Assembly (NCBI RefSeq): GCF_000002075.1
Contig: NW_004797431.1
Span: 199,561-263,560 of the forward strand
Direction: 5' to 3'
DNA length: 64,000 bases
DNA from: Aplysia californica
Lineage: Eukaryota; Mollusca; Gastropoda; Aplysiida; Aplysiidae
Notes under the pieces: model-generated
The model's input: the letters and a program-made list of their open reading frames with translations, nothing else
Told to the model about the DNA's origin: nothing
Database searches by the model: none
In this document: in pieces, positions 48,842-58,137 of the stretch
How the letters are laid out: the number at the start of each line of letters is the position of its first letter
How positions within the stretch are numbered: position 1 is the first letter of the stretch
Position numbers and translations under genes: made by a program

Positions 48842-51800
48842 TTGCATTTGTGTTCTGCATATATCCATGCTCTACAGCATGCTTCATGTGTGTAACAACT
48901 ATTATTTTCTTTCAAATTCCTTATCAAGAAACGAATATTTAATAGACAATATGCTGATGTACCTGAAACATTATGCTCAGATACCCGAGAATCTACCTTA
49001 AGCACTTGGTAGAACTGGTCAGGCTCAGTGATCACTTGAACTTGTTCCCCTCTAATCAGGAACTCTGGGCCAAACTGTGACATCCATTTGAAAGAACTCA
49101 AGCCACTCTCAGACTCCAAGGCATGAACATTATCTCCCTTGTGTGTCCTAATGGCCTGATCCACATTTTTTACAGGAGGCTTTGTACTCAGTCTCCTTCA
49201 TGAAAAGGTAAAGAGAAAAGAAGATAAACAAATTTTTAATCAACAAGACAAACTGCTACAGTATAAGCTTGACATACCAAGGAAAACTATTATGTGTGCC
49301 AATAACAAAAAAGTCCACCGCAACACACTGTTTAATTTCCATAGTGCTAAGAGCAGCCACAGATGAAAATTCAGCGATTTTTCAAAAAGGACATGGTCAC
49401 CAGTTTCCGTGTCTGAGGAGGATTCTTAGAAAGAAAATATTTTACTAAAATCGGATAATAATGAACGACAATTGTGTTGTTAACTGATTATTTCGTCAAT
49501 TTCTAACTTCCTACACAACTCTGACGAAAACAAAAACCAAGATTAGAAAATATGAAAGCTTTGAGCCAGGAAGCTCAGGCAAAGGACTTTGTTCAAACAA
49601 TTCTTTTCAAAGTCAAGGTCTAAACCTGAGACTACGACTAAGACCAAGGAAGAAGCTCCAGACTTCTGTGGATTTTCTGACAATCTTCCAGGTCTGCAAA
49701 CTTTATTCTCATTTGCAGTATTCAGGTTGCAATTAGGTTTAGTAAGGACAAAGGGTTATGGAAGGGAAAGGGCAGTAGTTAGGGAAGGGTTAGCGTAACC
49801 CTTACATTAATACCTAAATCCAGGGGGGGACAGTGGTGTCCAAGAGAAACTTGAACATGTAATCACTCAGTAACCATTTTAAAGCCTTGCACAACCCCCT
49901 CATGCAGCATACCAATTTAAGCTAAATAAATTCTGCATCATCTGAAACATTAATATTTCATCTATGTTAAGAGATGCCCGAGATATGGTCACTCAAAATT
50001 GACCTTAAAAAATCAGGCTTGGCAAAATTATGCAAAATCAAAGAAGCTTAAACATTTTTTCGTGCGTATATTGAGGACATCAATAGCGATAATTTCGTCT
50101 CTGCAGTGAACAATATTTTATTAGGACAGTTTCAAAGAAAATGGAAAACAGAGCAATAACAAATACCACGCCAAAATTGGACTTAACATTAAATGTGCTC
50201 ATCGTTATTTTCTTTAGCAGCCATAGGTTTTGGATAGAGCACGAACCCTTTGGGCATCAGCTGTATTAAATTTTGCACATAATTATCTATCATTTCATCC
50301 CCAATGTTGCACAGATTGCAAACAAAGGGTCAGAATTGGAAGCAAAGTCGCTTTTTTTTCAGCTGCTGTTTCATGGGCCTTCATTTAACTATTACTGTAG
50401 GATTCACATCTGGGCTGTTTATCTACTGGTGACTAATCCAACATTGATACAATTTGGTTTTCCACTAATTTTCTACTGGCATTGGCCCTGTGAGAAAGTG
50501 CCTTGCTGTGCGTGGAGATGTCTACTAAAATGACACCATGAAAAACATGAGAATGAGACGTGACGTTCCATCACTTGCGTAATGTAGTCTATTAAAACAA
50601 GCTATTCAGCTATTTTCATGAGAGCGTTTTTGTCCATTCCACCCCAGACCACCAAAACCCATGGCAGTTTCGTGGCCTCAGTTCCTCACTTTACTTTTAC
50701 TTTTTTATCCGCCACTTATACCCTTTTGGGTGTTGCGGGAATAAAGTAATGTCTCTCTGTCACCAGCCGGAGAGCTTGGGCCAGGGGGATACCGTGGGTG
50801 GCCAATGTTTCCCTGGCTCCATCTATCCAGGTCTTTCTCGGTCGCCCTCTAGCCTAGTTGCCATCAAACCGAACCATTTGATTCTTTGGTGTTGGATGTG
50901 ATGCATGACATCATTTGTGCTCACCATTTCACTGATTACTGAGTTTCTAATTTTGTCTCGCCTGGTTTTGTTTACTGCTTTTCTAAGGCATCGCATTTCA
51001 CATGTTGTAATTCTTTGCTCTAATGTCTTGTTCGTGGTCCATGTTTGGCATTGATAGGTGAGTGTTGGGATGAATATGGTGTTGATCATTTTGAGTTTCG
51101 TTGTCATGGGGATGTTAGGATGTTTCAGTAGTGGAGTGAGCTGGTAACTAACATAAGAAAAAATGCTGGAAACCCAAGATTTATACCCAGATTACTCAAT
51201 TTGTTACATAACCATGCAGGTTAAAATTAAAAAATTAAGTATAGTATTCTATAATTGTCAAACAAAGCAAAAAACTTTCCTGAGCTCTTTGTAATATGAG
51301 AAAGTAATTAAAAATGTACTAGAGTACAGGTTTTTATGAAAATTCACAGAAAGATAGCCAAATTAGAGGCTAAACAATAATTTTTAATTATTGGGTTATC
51401 TCCCCTGAAAATTGGAAAATATCATTGGGAAGGTTATTTTGCCAAAAATACATCACATAAACACAGAAAACCAATGGGAAATGAATATTAAGTAACAGTG
51501 TGTGGTAAAAAAGAGAACACTGTGTACATTAACCCTTGGAAAGGTGCATTATTTTGCCTCAGAAGCAGAGTAATTTTGAGATTTTCGTGATATCAGGGGG
51601 TTATCAGAAATACTCGTAAATTCCTTATTTATACAAATAAAACCACTAACAACACATCTCTGAACTAGCAATTGAATACAGAAAAGAAACACAAAAGCAA
51701 TAAAATCCTCATAAAGGCTTAATTAAAAATAAATTTGTCACGACGCGGACGGATCAGACCTTCGAATTTTGGGCATGTGGGGTTATTGGTACCATCTGAA

Positions 51801-54800
51801 AGCTTAATTATTTTTGTCTTGCTTTCGATGAAAACAATACCCATTAATCTCGAGGAGAAGTCAAGATATTTGCGACTGAAGGGGTATAAAAGGCGTTGAG
51901 CAAAAAACCAAAATTTTCATAAAAATTGTCAAAATGTAACAGAAAATTGCCCGCTCCTTCGATTTCACTATTTTGACAAGTGCCTGATTTCACCACGATG
52001 TCTAACATTATTTGTATGGCAGAAATGTGAGTTTGAAAGTGGGGGTCTTTCAGTTTTGTCACATTGTCAAGTCCTACTGTCATGTGATTAACCATGTTAA
52101 AATCATGGGTGATGTTGTCTGGTATGAATATATCATTGTGTGTGTCATGAGTCGGTTGTCGTCATTTTTGTAATGAGAGACTTGGATTGGGTGTCATCTG
52201 CCTCTTACTGAAGTGGGCAGACTTCACTACATAAAGGTAAATTGGTTTTTTCTATTCTTGGTAAAGTCCTCAACAAGAAGGACCTCATCTGCAAATGAAA
52301 GGAGTAGACAAATGATGTACAATGTACACTTCTTTTCTTGCATACCTAAATTGCAAAGGGGTTAAAAAAAAGTCTGTGAACATTGTTTCAGTATGCCTAC
52401 TGTATGATCTCACCTGCAAAGGAGTAGAAATTAACATGTAAGTGAACTCTTCATTCTAGATCTAGTATCAAATGCTTTAAAATTGAAAAATATTTAGAAA
52501 AGAAATATATAATATATATTGTATGGCCTTCAAAAAAAAAAAGTAACTAATTTTGTAACCCCAAGTCCAAACTCAACCAAGACAGATTGTTGGGCCTACA
52601 GTAGCCTAGACCCTAAGTAAGCAAGACAGAAAGAATAGACTGAAACACATTCTTTCCGACGCCATGCGATGTCACGTCCTTCCGAATCCGTCACAAAACT
52701 TCATTGCATTTTTTACCATCAGCGCGATCGACTGTGAATGTCCATCTGAATCTAGAATGTTCGACTCAAATTGCGCGTTTGCGATGTTCTTTCGATCGGA
52801 ATGATTTACTATTCCAATTATTTACTCCATTCTTGGTTTTTTTCATCTAGTCTTATATCAAAGTTGAATGAATAAACACGAAACAGTGTCAGAAGAAGAC
52901 AGAAGTGATGACACTGAATGTAGGCTCCCCAACGCTGATCAGGGTGAACAACACAGACCTCCCTATAACAGACACATTTACCTACCTAGGCAGCATAATT
53001 AAAGCTGACGGCGGCACAAAGGAAGACATCATGAACAGACTAGGCAAGGCAAGATCTGTACACAGAAGCATGATCAACATCTGGAAGTCAGGACAATTTA
53101 GTATACAAACCAAGTTAAAGCTGTATAACAGCTGTGTACTATCCACACTCATATATGGAGCTGAATGCAGGAGGATGACTGATCATGACCGTGCCAATTA
53201 TCTTCCTTTCATACAACCAGCTTACGCCAAATCCTCAGAATCTTCTGGCCCGACAAGATCTCCAACGCAGATCTGTTACATAAATGTAAGCAAGAGGACA
53301 TGATCACCATAATAAAAAGGAGAAGATGGAGATGAATTGGACATGTTCTGCGAAGAGAACCAGACTCTACTGTGAAGACTGCCCTCCACTGGACACCCGA
53401 AGGACGTCGCAAAAGGGGCAGACCCAAAGTAACCTGGAGACGCACAGTAGAGTCTGAAATGAAGTCCTGGAATCATTCGTGGGGAACGCTGACCAGGATG
53501 GCCCAAAACAGACAGAGCTGGAGATCCTTTGTTGCTGCCCAAAACGCTAGATGGCGTAATGGGTAGTAAGTAAGTATCAGAAACTCCGATTTGATAAGAA
53601 AATGCGACATATTTACGCAAAACTAACATTCTTGTCGATCGTCATTAGGTCGATTGCCATCGGATGGACAACATTCTAAACCCGATTGAGGACGAACCGT
53701 TCACACAAGAAGTCCAGACCAGCAGCGAATATAAAATATCCGTCCCCATGATTACAGGAACAAGGAAAGAATGAGTTTTCCGTCACGTGGTATTGATAAC
53801 GCTTTCTTTGTTCGCGGTCGATCGTCACTGACTGTCGGACGGACACGGGTCTCGTGAGATATATCGGCCCAAAATTTCTTAACCTAAGACTAAAAAACGA
53901 ATTTTTTTCGACTTACACGCTCAGAATAAGTGTTAGTTTCACATGGGGGCAAGTTTTCCACAGAATTCATGTAGAAAGGTAGGCTTAGATGGCATTTTGA
54001 GAGCACCCTAATTCAGATGGACAGGTGTGATAAAAATACTGCCCTATTATCGATCCCAAGCCTAGGTCTAAGGACATGTTGTAGGCTTGAGATTTGCTGT
54101 TGTAACAACTTTTCAAGGCTATTTTCTAAATTCTACATGATATTTTTGTGGAAATATGAGTATTTGGCCTTATCCAGAGAGGCAATCTGACTAGACCTAG
54201 AAAATGGGAAATGGTGTCCTTCTGAAAAGTGACGATAGACATCCTAAGATCAGTCATAAAAAATGAACTATGAAAAATTTTTTTAAAATTTTAATGGTTT
54301 TCTAGTTTCTTTGAAGCAAACACAGTTTGAAAATTTTTTTATTTCAACAAAACATAAACTTATAGATCTAGGCATTGAAACATCTCACCACCTCGGTGCG
54401 CATAAAATTGTGAAACCTGTCTTTTTTTTTTTTTTTTTAAATATGCCTTTTATCATGTTGACCTGTAAATGGTCATTTTTCAGTAGCAGGTATACATCTC
54501 GGGTATCTCAGCTGATCCTCCCCCCCCCCCCCGCCAAACCCCCATGTTTACAACTGATTGGCCGTGGCGGCGGGGTACTTTTGGCAGGTTACTTTCGGTG
54601 AAACGCTGAGCGCTTAGGCTAGGGTTAAGCTTGAACACAGCAGGGTGTCCAGCAATATTTCCTGAAAAATGTACTACCTGGAAAAAAAATTTACTACCCA
54701 GCAAATCAAGTCCCACACCAGCTCAAAAGAGGGAGTTCATATGCGCCATCAATAACATCATTATATTACTATTACATAATATACGGAACGAAAATAACGC

Positions 54801-57403
54801 CCAACAAAGTCCAGTTGACAAAATGGAAGATAGACTAATAGACAGACGATCGCAAGCTTGCTCGCCGCTAGATTTATTTTTAGTTCTAGTAAGTTTTCTA
54901 AGAGCAGCAAGGGATGGATGTGATAAACATACAAAAGAAGTAGAGGAAAATGACGATAGTAAGGAAGAGGAAAGAAAAGGCAGCAGTTCTCCCTATGTTG
55001 TTCCGGCACAGTATGAGCATGACATTGATAAATGAGCCCATAGATCTATTTACAATTCTGCAGTGCATAAGAACATGTTACTATCCCTCCTTTGGGAATG
55101 GCCTAAAGATGCTTAGTCAGTAGCACTGCCCTGGTGGTAGGGCGGGGGCAGATTTAGACCTAATGCGTGCACACAGGGTGACTGCCAAAGTGGCTTCTCA
55201 ATTTTCCAGGGGCATGCTATATAGCTCAAACAAACACACGTAAAATATATCCCGTCTGTCAAGAACCAGTCTGGGTGTCATGACTCATATTATTATGAAC
55301 GTGAAAGGCAAAAATTATAGCTCAAACTCAAAGTAGAGCAATAACTTGAAAGGCTCAAGTAGACTCATGCAGTGTGAGAGGTGTAAGAGCTGTGGGAGGG
55401 CAAGATGCAGTGGCATTGAAAATCTGCCAGTTTTGAACAGAAAACTACAATAATATTGTTATAATTTACAAACACCCACCCAATGAAACACGTACACTTT
55501 AGTTCAATGACACGGCTTACAAGGTATGAAAGATCCCGACTCCACACACGGCCTGAACTAACGCGTGCGCTTTGCAGAGAGCTCTAAATCGAATCAAAAT
55601 TCGGAAATTTGCTTCCAAGTTTTTATCCTCTGATGTTGCCTTTAGCACCCCCCCCCCTCCCCGAGTGCATCTTTAAAATAAAAAAAATCAATACTCCCCT
55701 ACCCCATTCCGTAGTCCTATACGTGTACTTCGCAATGCTCAGACGTTGAATGAACTTTAGCAACCCCAACAACAAACGCCGGTGCTCACGCGCACACAGG
55801 TTCATTGACCGGTCACGATGGCGAGACCAACAATCTAAAAATCGGACGACGCTTGTATTCCNNNNNNNNNNNNNNNNNNNNNNNNNNNNNNNNNNNNNNN
55901 NNNNNNNNNNNNNNNNNNNNNNNNNNNNNNNNNNNNNNNNNNNNNNNNNNNNNNNNNNNNNNNNNNNNNNNNNNNNNNNNNNNNNNNNNNNNNNNNNNNN
56001 NNNNNNNNNNNNNNNNNNNNNNNNNNNNNNNNNNNNNNNNNNNNNNNNNNNNNNNNNNNNNNNNNNNNNNNNNNNNNNNNNNNNNNNNNNNNNNNNNNNN
56101 NNNNNNNNNNNNNNNNNNNNNNNNNNNNNNNNNNNNNNNNNNNNNNNNNNNNNNNNNNNNNNNNNNNNNNNNNNNNNNNNNNNNNNNNNNNNNNNNNNNN
56201 NNNNNNNNNNNNNNNNNNNNNNNNNNNNNNNNNNNNNNNNNNNNNNNNNNNNNNNNNNNNNNNNNNNNNNNNNNNNNNNNNNNNNNNNNNNNNNNNNNNN
56301 NNNNNNNNNNNNNNNNNNNNNNNNNNNNNNNNNNNNNNNNNNNNNNNNNNNNNNNNNNNNNNNNNNNNNNNNNNNNNNNNNNNNNNNNNNNNNNNNNNNN
56401 NNNNNNNNNNNNNNNNNNNNNNNNNNNNNNNNNNNNNNNNNNNNNNNNNNNNNNNNNNNNNNNNNNNNNNNNNNNNNNNNNNNNNNNNNNNNNNNNNNNN
56501 NNNNNNNNNNNNNNNNNNNNNNNNNNNNNNNNNNNNNNNNNNNNNNNNNNNNNNNNNNNNNNNNNNNNNNNNNNNNNNNNNNNNNNNNNNNNNNNNNNNN
56601 NNNNNNNACGGCAATATCTCCGATTCTAGTAATAGTTCGGGATTTACGACCTTTACGACCAGGGCGCCTAATTTACGACTTTTTAACGACTTTACGACCT
56701 TGCTGGACACCGTGACATAGACACTTTCATAATTTGGTGCCATACGGTTGGCTATATTTAGATGGAGTCCCGAGATCAGAAGGGTATTCCGGTCTGACGT
56801 CAAATAAGATGGCCGCCTTACCTAAAAATAGTTTGCGTTGTTCCACGTTTAATCGTATGTGCCACTGACTTGCCATCACAATCATCACAAGGCACCAACC
56901 AGGGGCACCATACCATAGTCTCATAGTCTGGCATAGTAAAAGCAGCTCCGACCAGCGGTTACTGGTGGTATAGTAAAGGGCGATTGTTAAGACTTAAGAT
57001 TCCCGCGTTTAATTCCGATGTGCGTTTTTCATAACATCAGGCATGTTTCGCTCAAAAGGTCCCTAACCCTAACCCTGCCTTCCTAACTAGATGTAGATCT
57101 AGATATAGATCTAGATCTAGATTTCTAGATCTAGATCTAGATCTAACTGACCCTCCTGAAACTGAAATTGATTCTGACCCTAACTCTAACCCTAACCCTC
57201 TACTAGATATCTAACCCTGAAAAAACGCACATCGGAATTAAATGCGGGAATCTTAACAATCGCCTGGTAAAGAACAATCTTATCAATGTCCAAAATTTTG
57301 TCCAAAATGAACTACGATACCTTGTATGCCTAACTCCGCGTGAAATGCTAGTGCGATTCAGTATTTCACGGCAAAGTTTTCGTCTCAGGCTGAGAGTCGC
57401 CAT
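35597..57403 (-). CDS. PGS1: CDP-diacylglycerol--glycerol-3-phosphate 3-phosphatidyltransferase, mitochondrial (PGP synthase)
   Basis: Exons in transcript order: 57403-57321, 49195-48997, 48688-48611, 47578-47295, 46492-46311, 40350-39989, 39615-39390, 35679-35597. Every junction is GT/AG and the phases close (2,0,0,2,1,0,1), giving 499 residues. The enzyme transfers phosphatidate from CDP-diacylglycerol to glycerol-3-phosphate to make phosphatidylglycerol phosphate, the committed step toward cardiolipin in mitochondria. Seen: an Arg-rich, acid-poor start (MATLSLRRKLCREIL) typical of a targeting peptide; KRRVTLASLYLG; LLDYTRGSRG; the first phospholipase-D HKD motif HVKLYLFD at residues 201-208, followed by SGANLS and NRQDRY; ASGYFNLT; and the second motif HGKGLWYY at residue 447 with GSPNFGYRSV. 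As I recall, human PGS1 has 556 residues and the same motifs. The last 40-55 residues should be in one more exon below 35597, which I could not identify. Intron 1 is 8.1 kb and includes the assembly gap. Confidence 0.93.
37836..37951. repeat. Two interleaved inverted repeats (X-Y-X'-Y')
   Basis: X (37836-37857, core CTACTTCGAAAATT) pairs with X' (37903-37925, AATTTTCGAAGTAG). Y (37880-37906, core GTACCAGAAACTAAATT) pairs with Y' (37925-37951, AATTTAGTTTCTGGTAC). The order is interleaved rather than nested. Confidence 0.75.
38219..38302 (+). repeat. (GT)n microsatellite
   Basis: Nearly pure GT run with two CTGTGT interruptions, inside the hAT-like element. Confidence 0.95.
38800..38885 (+). 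mobile_element. Retroposon 3' end with ATT repeats
   Basis: GTAAAGTGCTCAGAGC, then AGAGCGCTATATAAATGC and (ATT)n. This kind of 3' end is common in invertebrate retroposons. A related end lies at 58612-58672. Confidence 0.55.
40690..41585 (+). mobile_element. Tigger-like element, CAGTAGTCTC family, 3'-truncated copy
   Basis: It starts after TA with CAGTAGTCTCCGCCTAAGAT and aligns along its length to 59915-60840 (AAAACAGAATTT, AGTCACCCCTAAGATC, CACTCGYTGGGTGGGTA, GATTCTTCCCT). The right terminal repeat is missing. Confidence 0.75.
42199..43337. mobile_element. Tigger-like element, CAGTAGTCTCCGCC ends, 1139 bp
   Basis: The left end is CAGTAGTCTCCGCCTAAACG; the right end read inward is CAGTAGTCTCCGCCTACATG; both are flanked by TA. 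Its interior differs from the copies at 40690 and 59915, so it is a separate subfamily with the same termini. It contains a 120-bp tandem duplication. Confidence 0.78.
42289..42526 (+). repeat. Tandem duplication, about 119-bp unit, two copies
   Basis: The unit starts AGGAAGGTACGCAGTCATCT and ends TGAAGGATTCCC. The two copies appear almost identical, so the duplication is recent or is an assembly artefact. Confidence 0.88.
43347..44038. mobile_element. TTAA-flanked inverted-repeat element D
   Basis: Both ends read inward are TTAACTGATTCCGTCCAT, a perfect 18-base match. 692 bp, no transposase. It begins 8 bp after the preceding Tigger-like element. Confidence 0.8.
44362..44492 (+). repeat. 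Dispersed repeat shared with 55746-55860
   Basis: GAATGAACTTT, GACCGGTCACGA and ATCGGAGGACGCTTGT recur in the same order and spacing at 55746-55860, where the second copy runs into the assembly gap. Confidence 0.65.
46041..46130. mobile_element. 90-bp TTAA-flanked mini-element (copy 2)
   Basis: Both ends read inward are TTAACACTTTGCC (perfect 13 bases). It is the reverse complement of copy 1 at 8373-8454. Confidence 0.8.
46493..48996 (-). other. PGS1 introns 2 to 4
   Basis: Introns 46493-47294, 47579-48610 and 48689-48996. Apart from the TAA repeat at 48800-48838 no element was recognised. Confidence 0.6.
48800..48838 (+). repeat. (TAA)n microsatellite
   Basis: About 13 perfect TAA units in PGS1 intron 2. 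Confidence 0.95.
50700..51130 (-). mobile_element. LINE 3' fragment
   Basis: The minus strand gives TTKLKMINTIFIPTLTYQCQ, TWTTNKTLEQRI, CEMRCLRKAVNKTRRDKIRN and IQHQRIKWFG, the conserved segment after the reverse transcriptase core. The rest of the C-terminus is out of frame (basic GRPRK-type region near 50845). It is 5'-truncated at about 51130. Confidence 0.78.
51737..52012. mobile_element. GGCGCTCATCA-family element, diverged copy
   Basis: TTTGTCACGACGCGGACGG at the left, GGCGTTGAGCAAAAAACC inside, and GACAAGTGCCTGATTTCACC at the right match 30498-30772 block by block, with weaker ends. Confidence 0.6.
52873..53573 (+). mobile_element. LINE 3' fragment, broken
   Basis: KKTEVMTLNV, TFTYLGSIIKADGGTKEDI, NRLGKARSVHRSMINIWKS, YNSCVLSTLIYGAECRRMT, then in another frame LRILRIFWPDKISNADLLH and TALHWTPEGRRKRGRPKVTW to a final RWRNG stop. 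At least one frameshift and one stop separate the parts. It ends in a TAGTAAGTAAG tail. The ORF differs from that of the other LINEs in the window. Confidence 0.85.
54878..55142 (-). mobile_element. Second copy of the retroposon seen at 29715-30085
   Basis: CCGGCACAGTATGAGCATGA, CATTGATAA, CATAAGAACATGTTA and TTTGGGAATGGCCTAA occur in the same order as at 29955-30060. The tail end is degenerate. Confidence 0.6.
55746..55861 (+). repeat. Dispersed repeat abutting the assembly gap
   Basis: Second copy of the 44362-44492 repeat, ending at the first N. Confidence 0.6.
55862..56607. other. Assembly gap (746 N)
   Basis: Undetermined bases. Long open frames that cross it are artefacts. It lies inside PGS1 intron 1. 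Confidence 0.99.
56975..57272. mobile_element. Inverted-repeat element enclosing telomere-like repeats
   Basis: Arms of about 50 bp: GGCGATTGTTAAG ... AATTCCGATGTGCG at 56979-57030 mirrors 57219-57272, with one 7-base indel. Inside are CCCTAACCCTAACCCTG at 57061-57077 and CCCTAACTCTAACCCTAACC from 57178, and a self-complementary AGATCT-rich stretch at 57086-57145. It ends about 49 bp from the PGS1 exon 1 donor. Confidence 0.7.
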
Positions 57404-58137
57404 ACTTTTTTTTCCGAATGCTCTCCCCTAGTGAAGTGGGCAGTATTGGAAGTATGAAGACCTTGTCATATTTTACAAAAACAAAACAAAAACCAAATTT
57501 AATTATACGGCATTAACAACAGGGTAATCCTTGATCTTAGTACAAACTGTAAAAACTAAATTATTAAATTGTTCTGTCTATGAAACTATTTATTTAGTCA
57601 CGAAATTAAAAGATTTTTTACAAATTTTGTTTCGGTGAGTGTCAAAATGTTTTACTTTTTAGTTTTACTTTTTAATTATATTATTAATCAAACAATCTTT
57701 TGTCAAATAATATTAGTTTCTAGGAGACATATATGCAGCAAACAAAAGTGCAAGAATATAATTCTATTTTTCAGTGCACTAGTTAAAAAGAATTATGCAA
57801 TGAATTCGTTCTAGTCTCACATTAGAGGCCTTAATTATTATTCTCCATTAACTATTTCAACGTTTAATGTGCTATTAGATGAAATAACCGGGGCACATCT
57901 CCTTAACAACGCGCCATGACAACACAAGCACCGACTTTGGACGGGCACTAGGCCTCCGGGATTCCTGAGCTGGCAGTTGTACATTTTGTAGTGGTGTTTT
58001 CAAATTTCGAGAAAAATTGCCGCATCCGTGGCATTTTTGGGGCTTTTCAAATGGTGTTGATCTGATCGGAGGATTGATACCAATACCACAAATACCGTGA
58101 CTTTCTCTTGAGGAAAGTTTTTCAAACGGTGAGCAAA
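57404..58137. promoter_or_regulatory. Head-to-head intergenic region of PGS1 and the dynein heavy chain
   Basis: The two start codons face away from each other across 734 bp, so both 5' UTRs and core promoters must fit here unless there are upstream untranslated exons. The segment is AT-rich in its middle (57470-57860) and more mixed near 57890-58130. No clear TATA box was seen for either gene. An X-box-like site lies at 57911-57923. Confidence 0.6.
57911..57923 (+). promoter_or_regulatory. Candidate RFX X-box half-site
   Basis: GCGCCATGACAAC lies about 215 bp upstream of the dynein ATG. It agrees with the right half of the ciliary X-box (RRNRAC = GACAAC) and with four of six positions of the left half (RYYRYY). 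RFX factors drive axonemal dynein genes in animals, so the position is sensible, but the match is imperfect and not statistically tested. Confidence 0.35.

Larger units (their letters stand above)
49196..57320 (-). other. PGS1 intron 1 (8.1 kb)
   Basis: It contains two LINE fragments, a GGCGCTCATCA-family element, a retroposon copy, the assembly gap and an inverted-repeat element carrying telomere-like repeats. The stretches 49196-50700, 52020-52870, 53580-54870 and 55150-55740 contain no gene I can support. A phrase like the C-terminal end of a THAP domain (CPAIFPEK) occurs near 54645. Confidence 0.6.

Noticed and set aside
55750-56803. Long open frames of 274-322 codons
   Set aside because: They consist mostly of the run of N.
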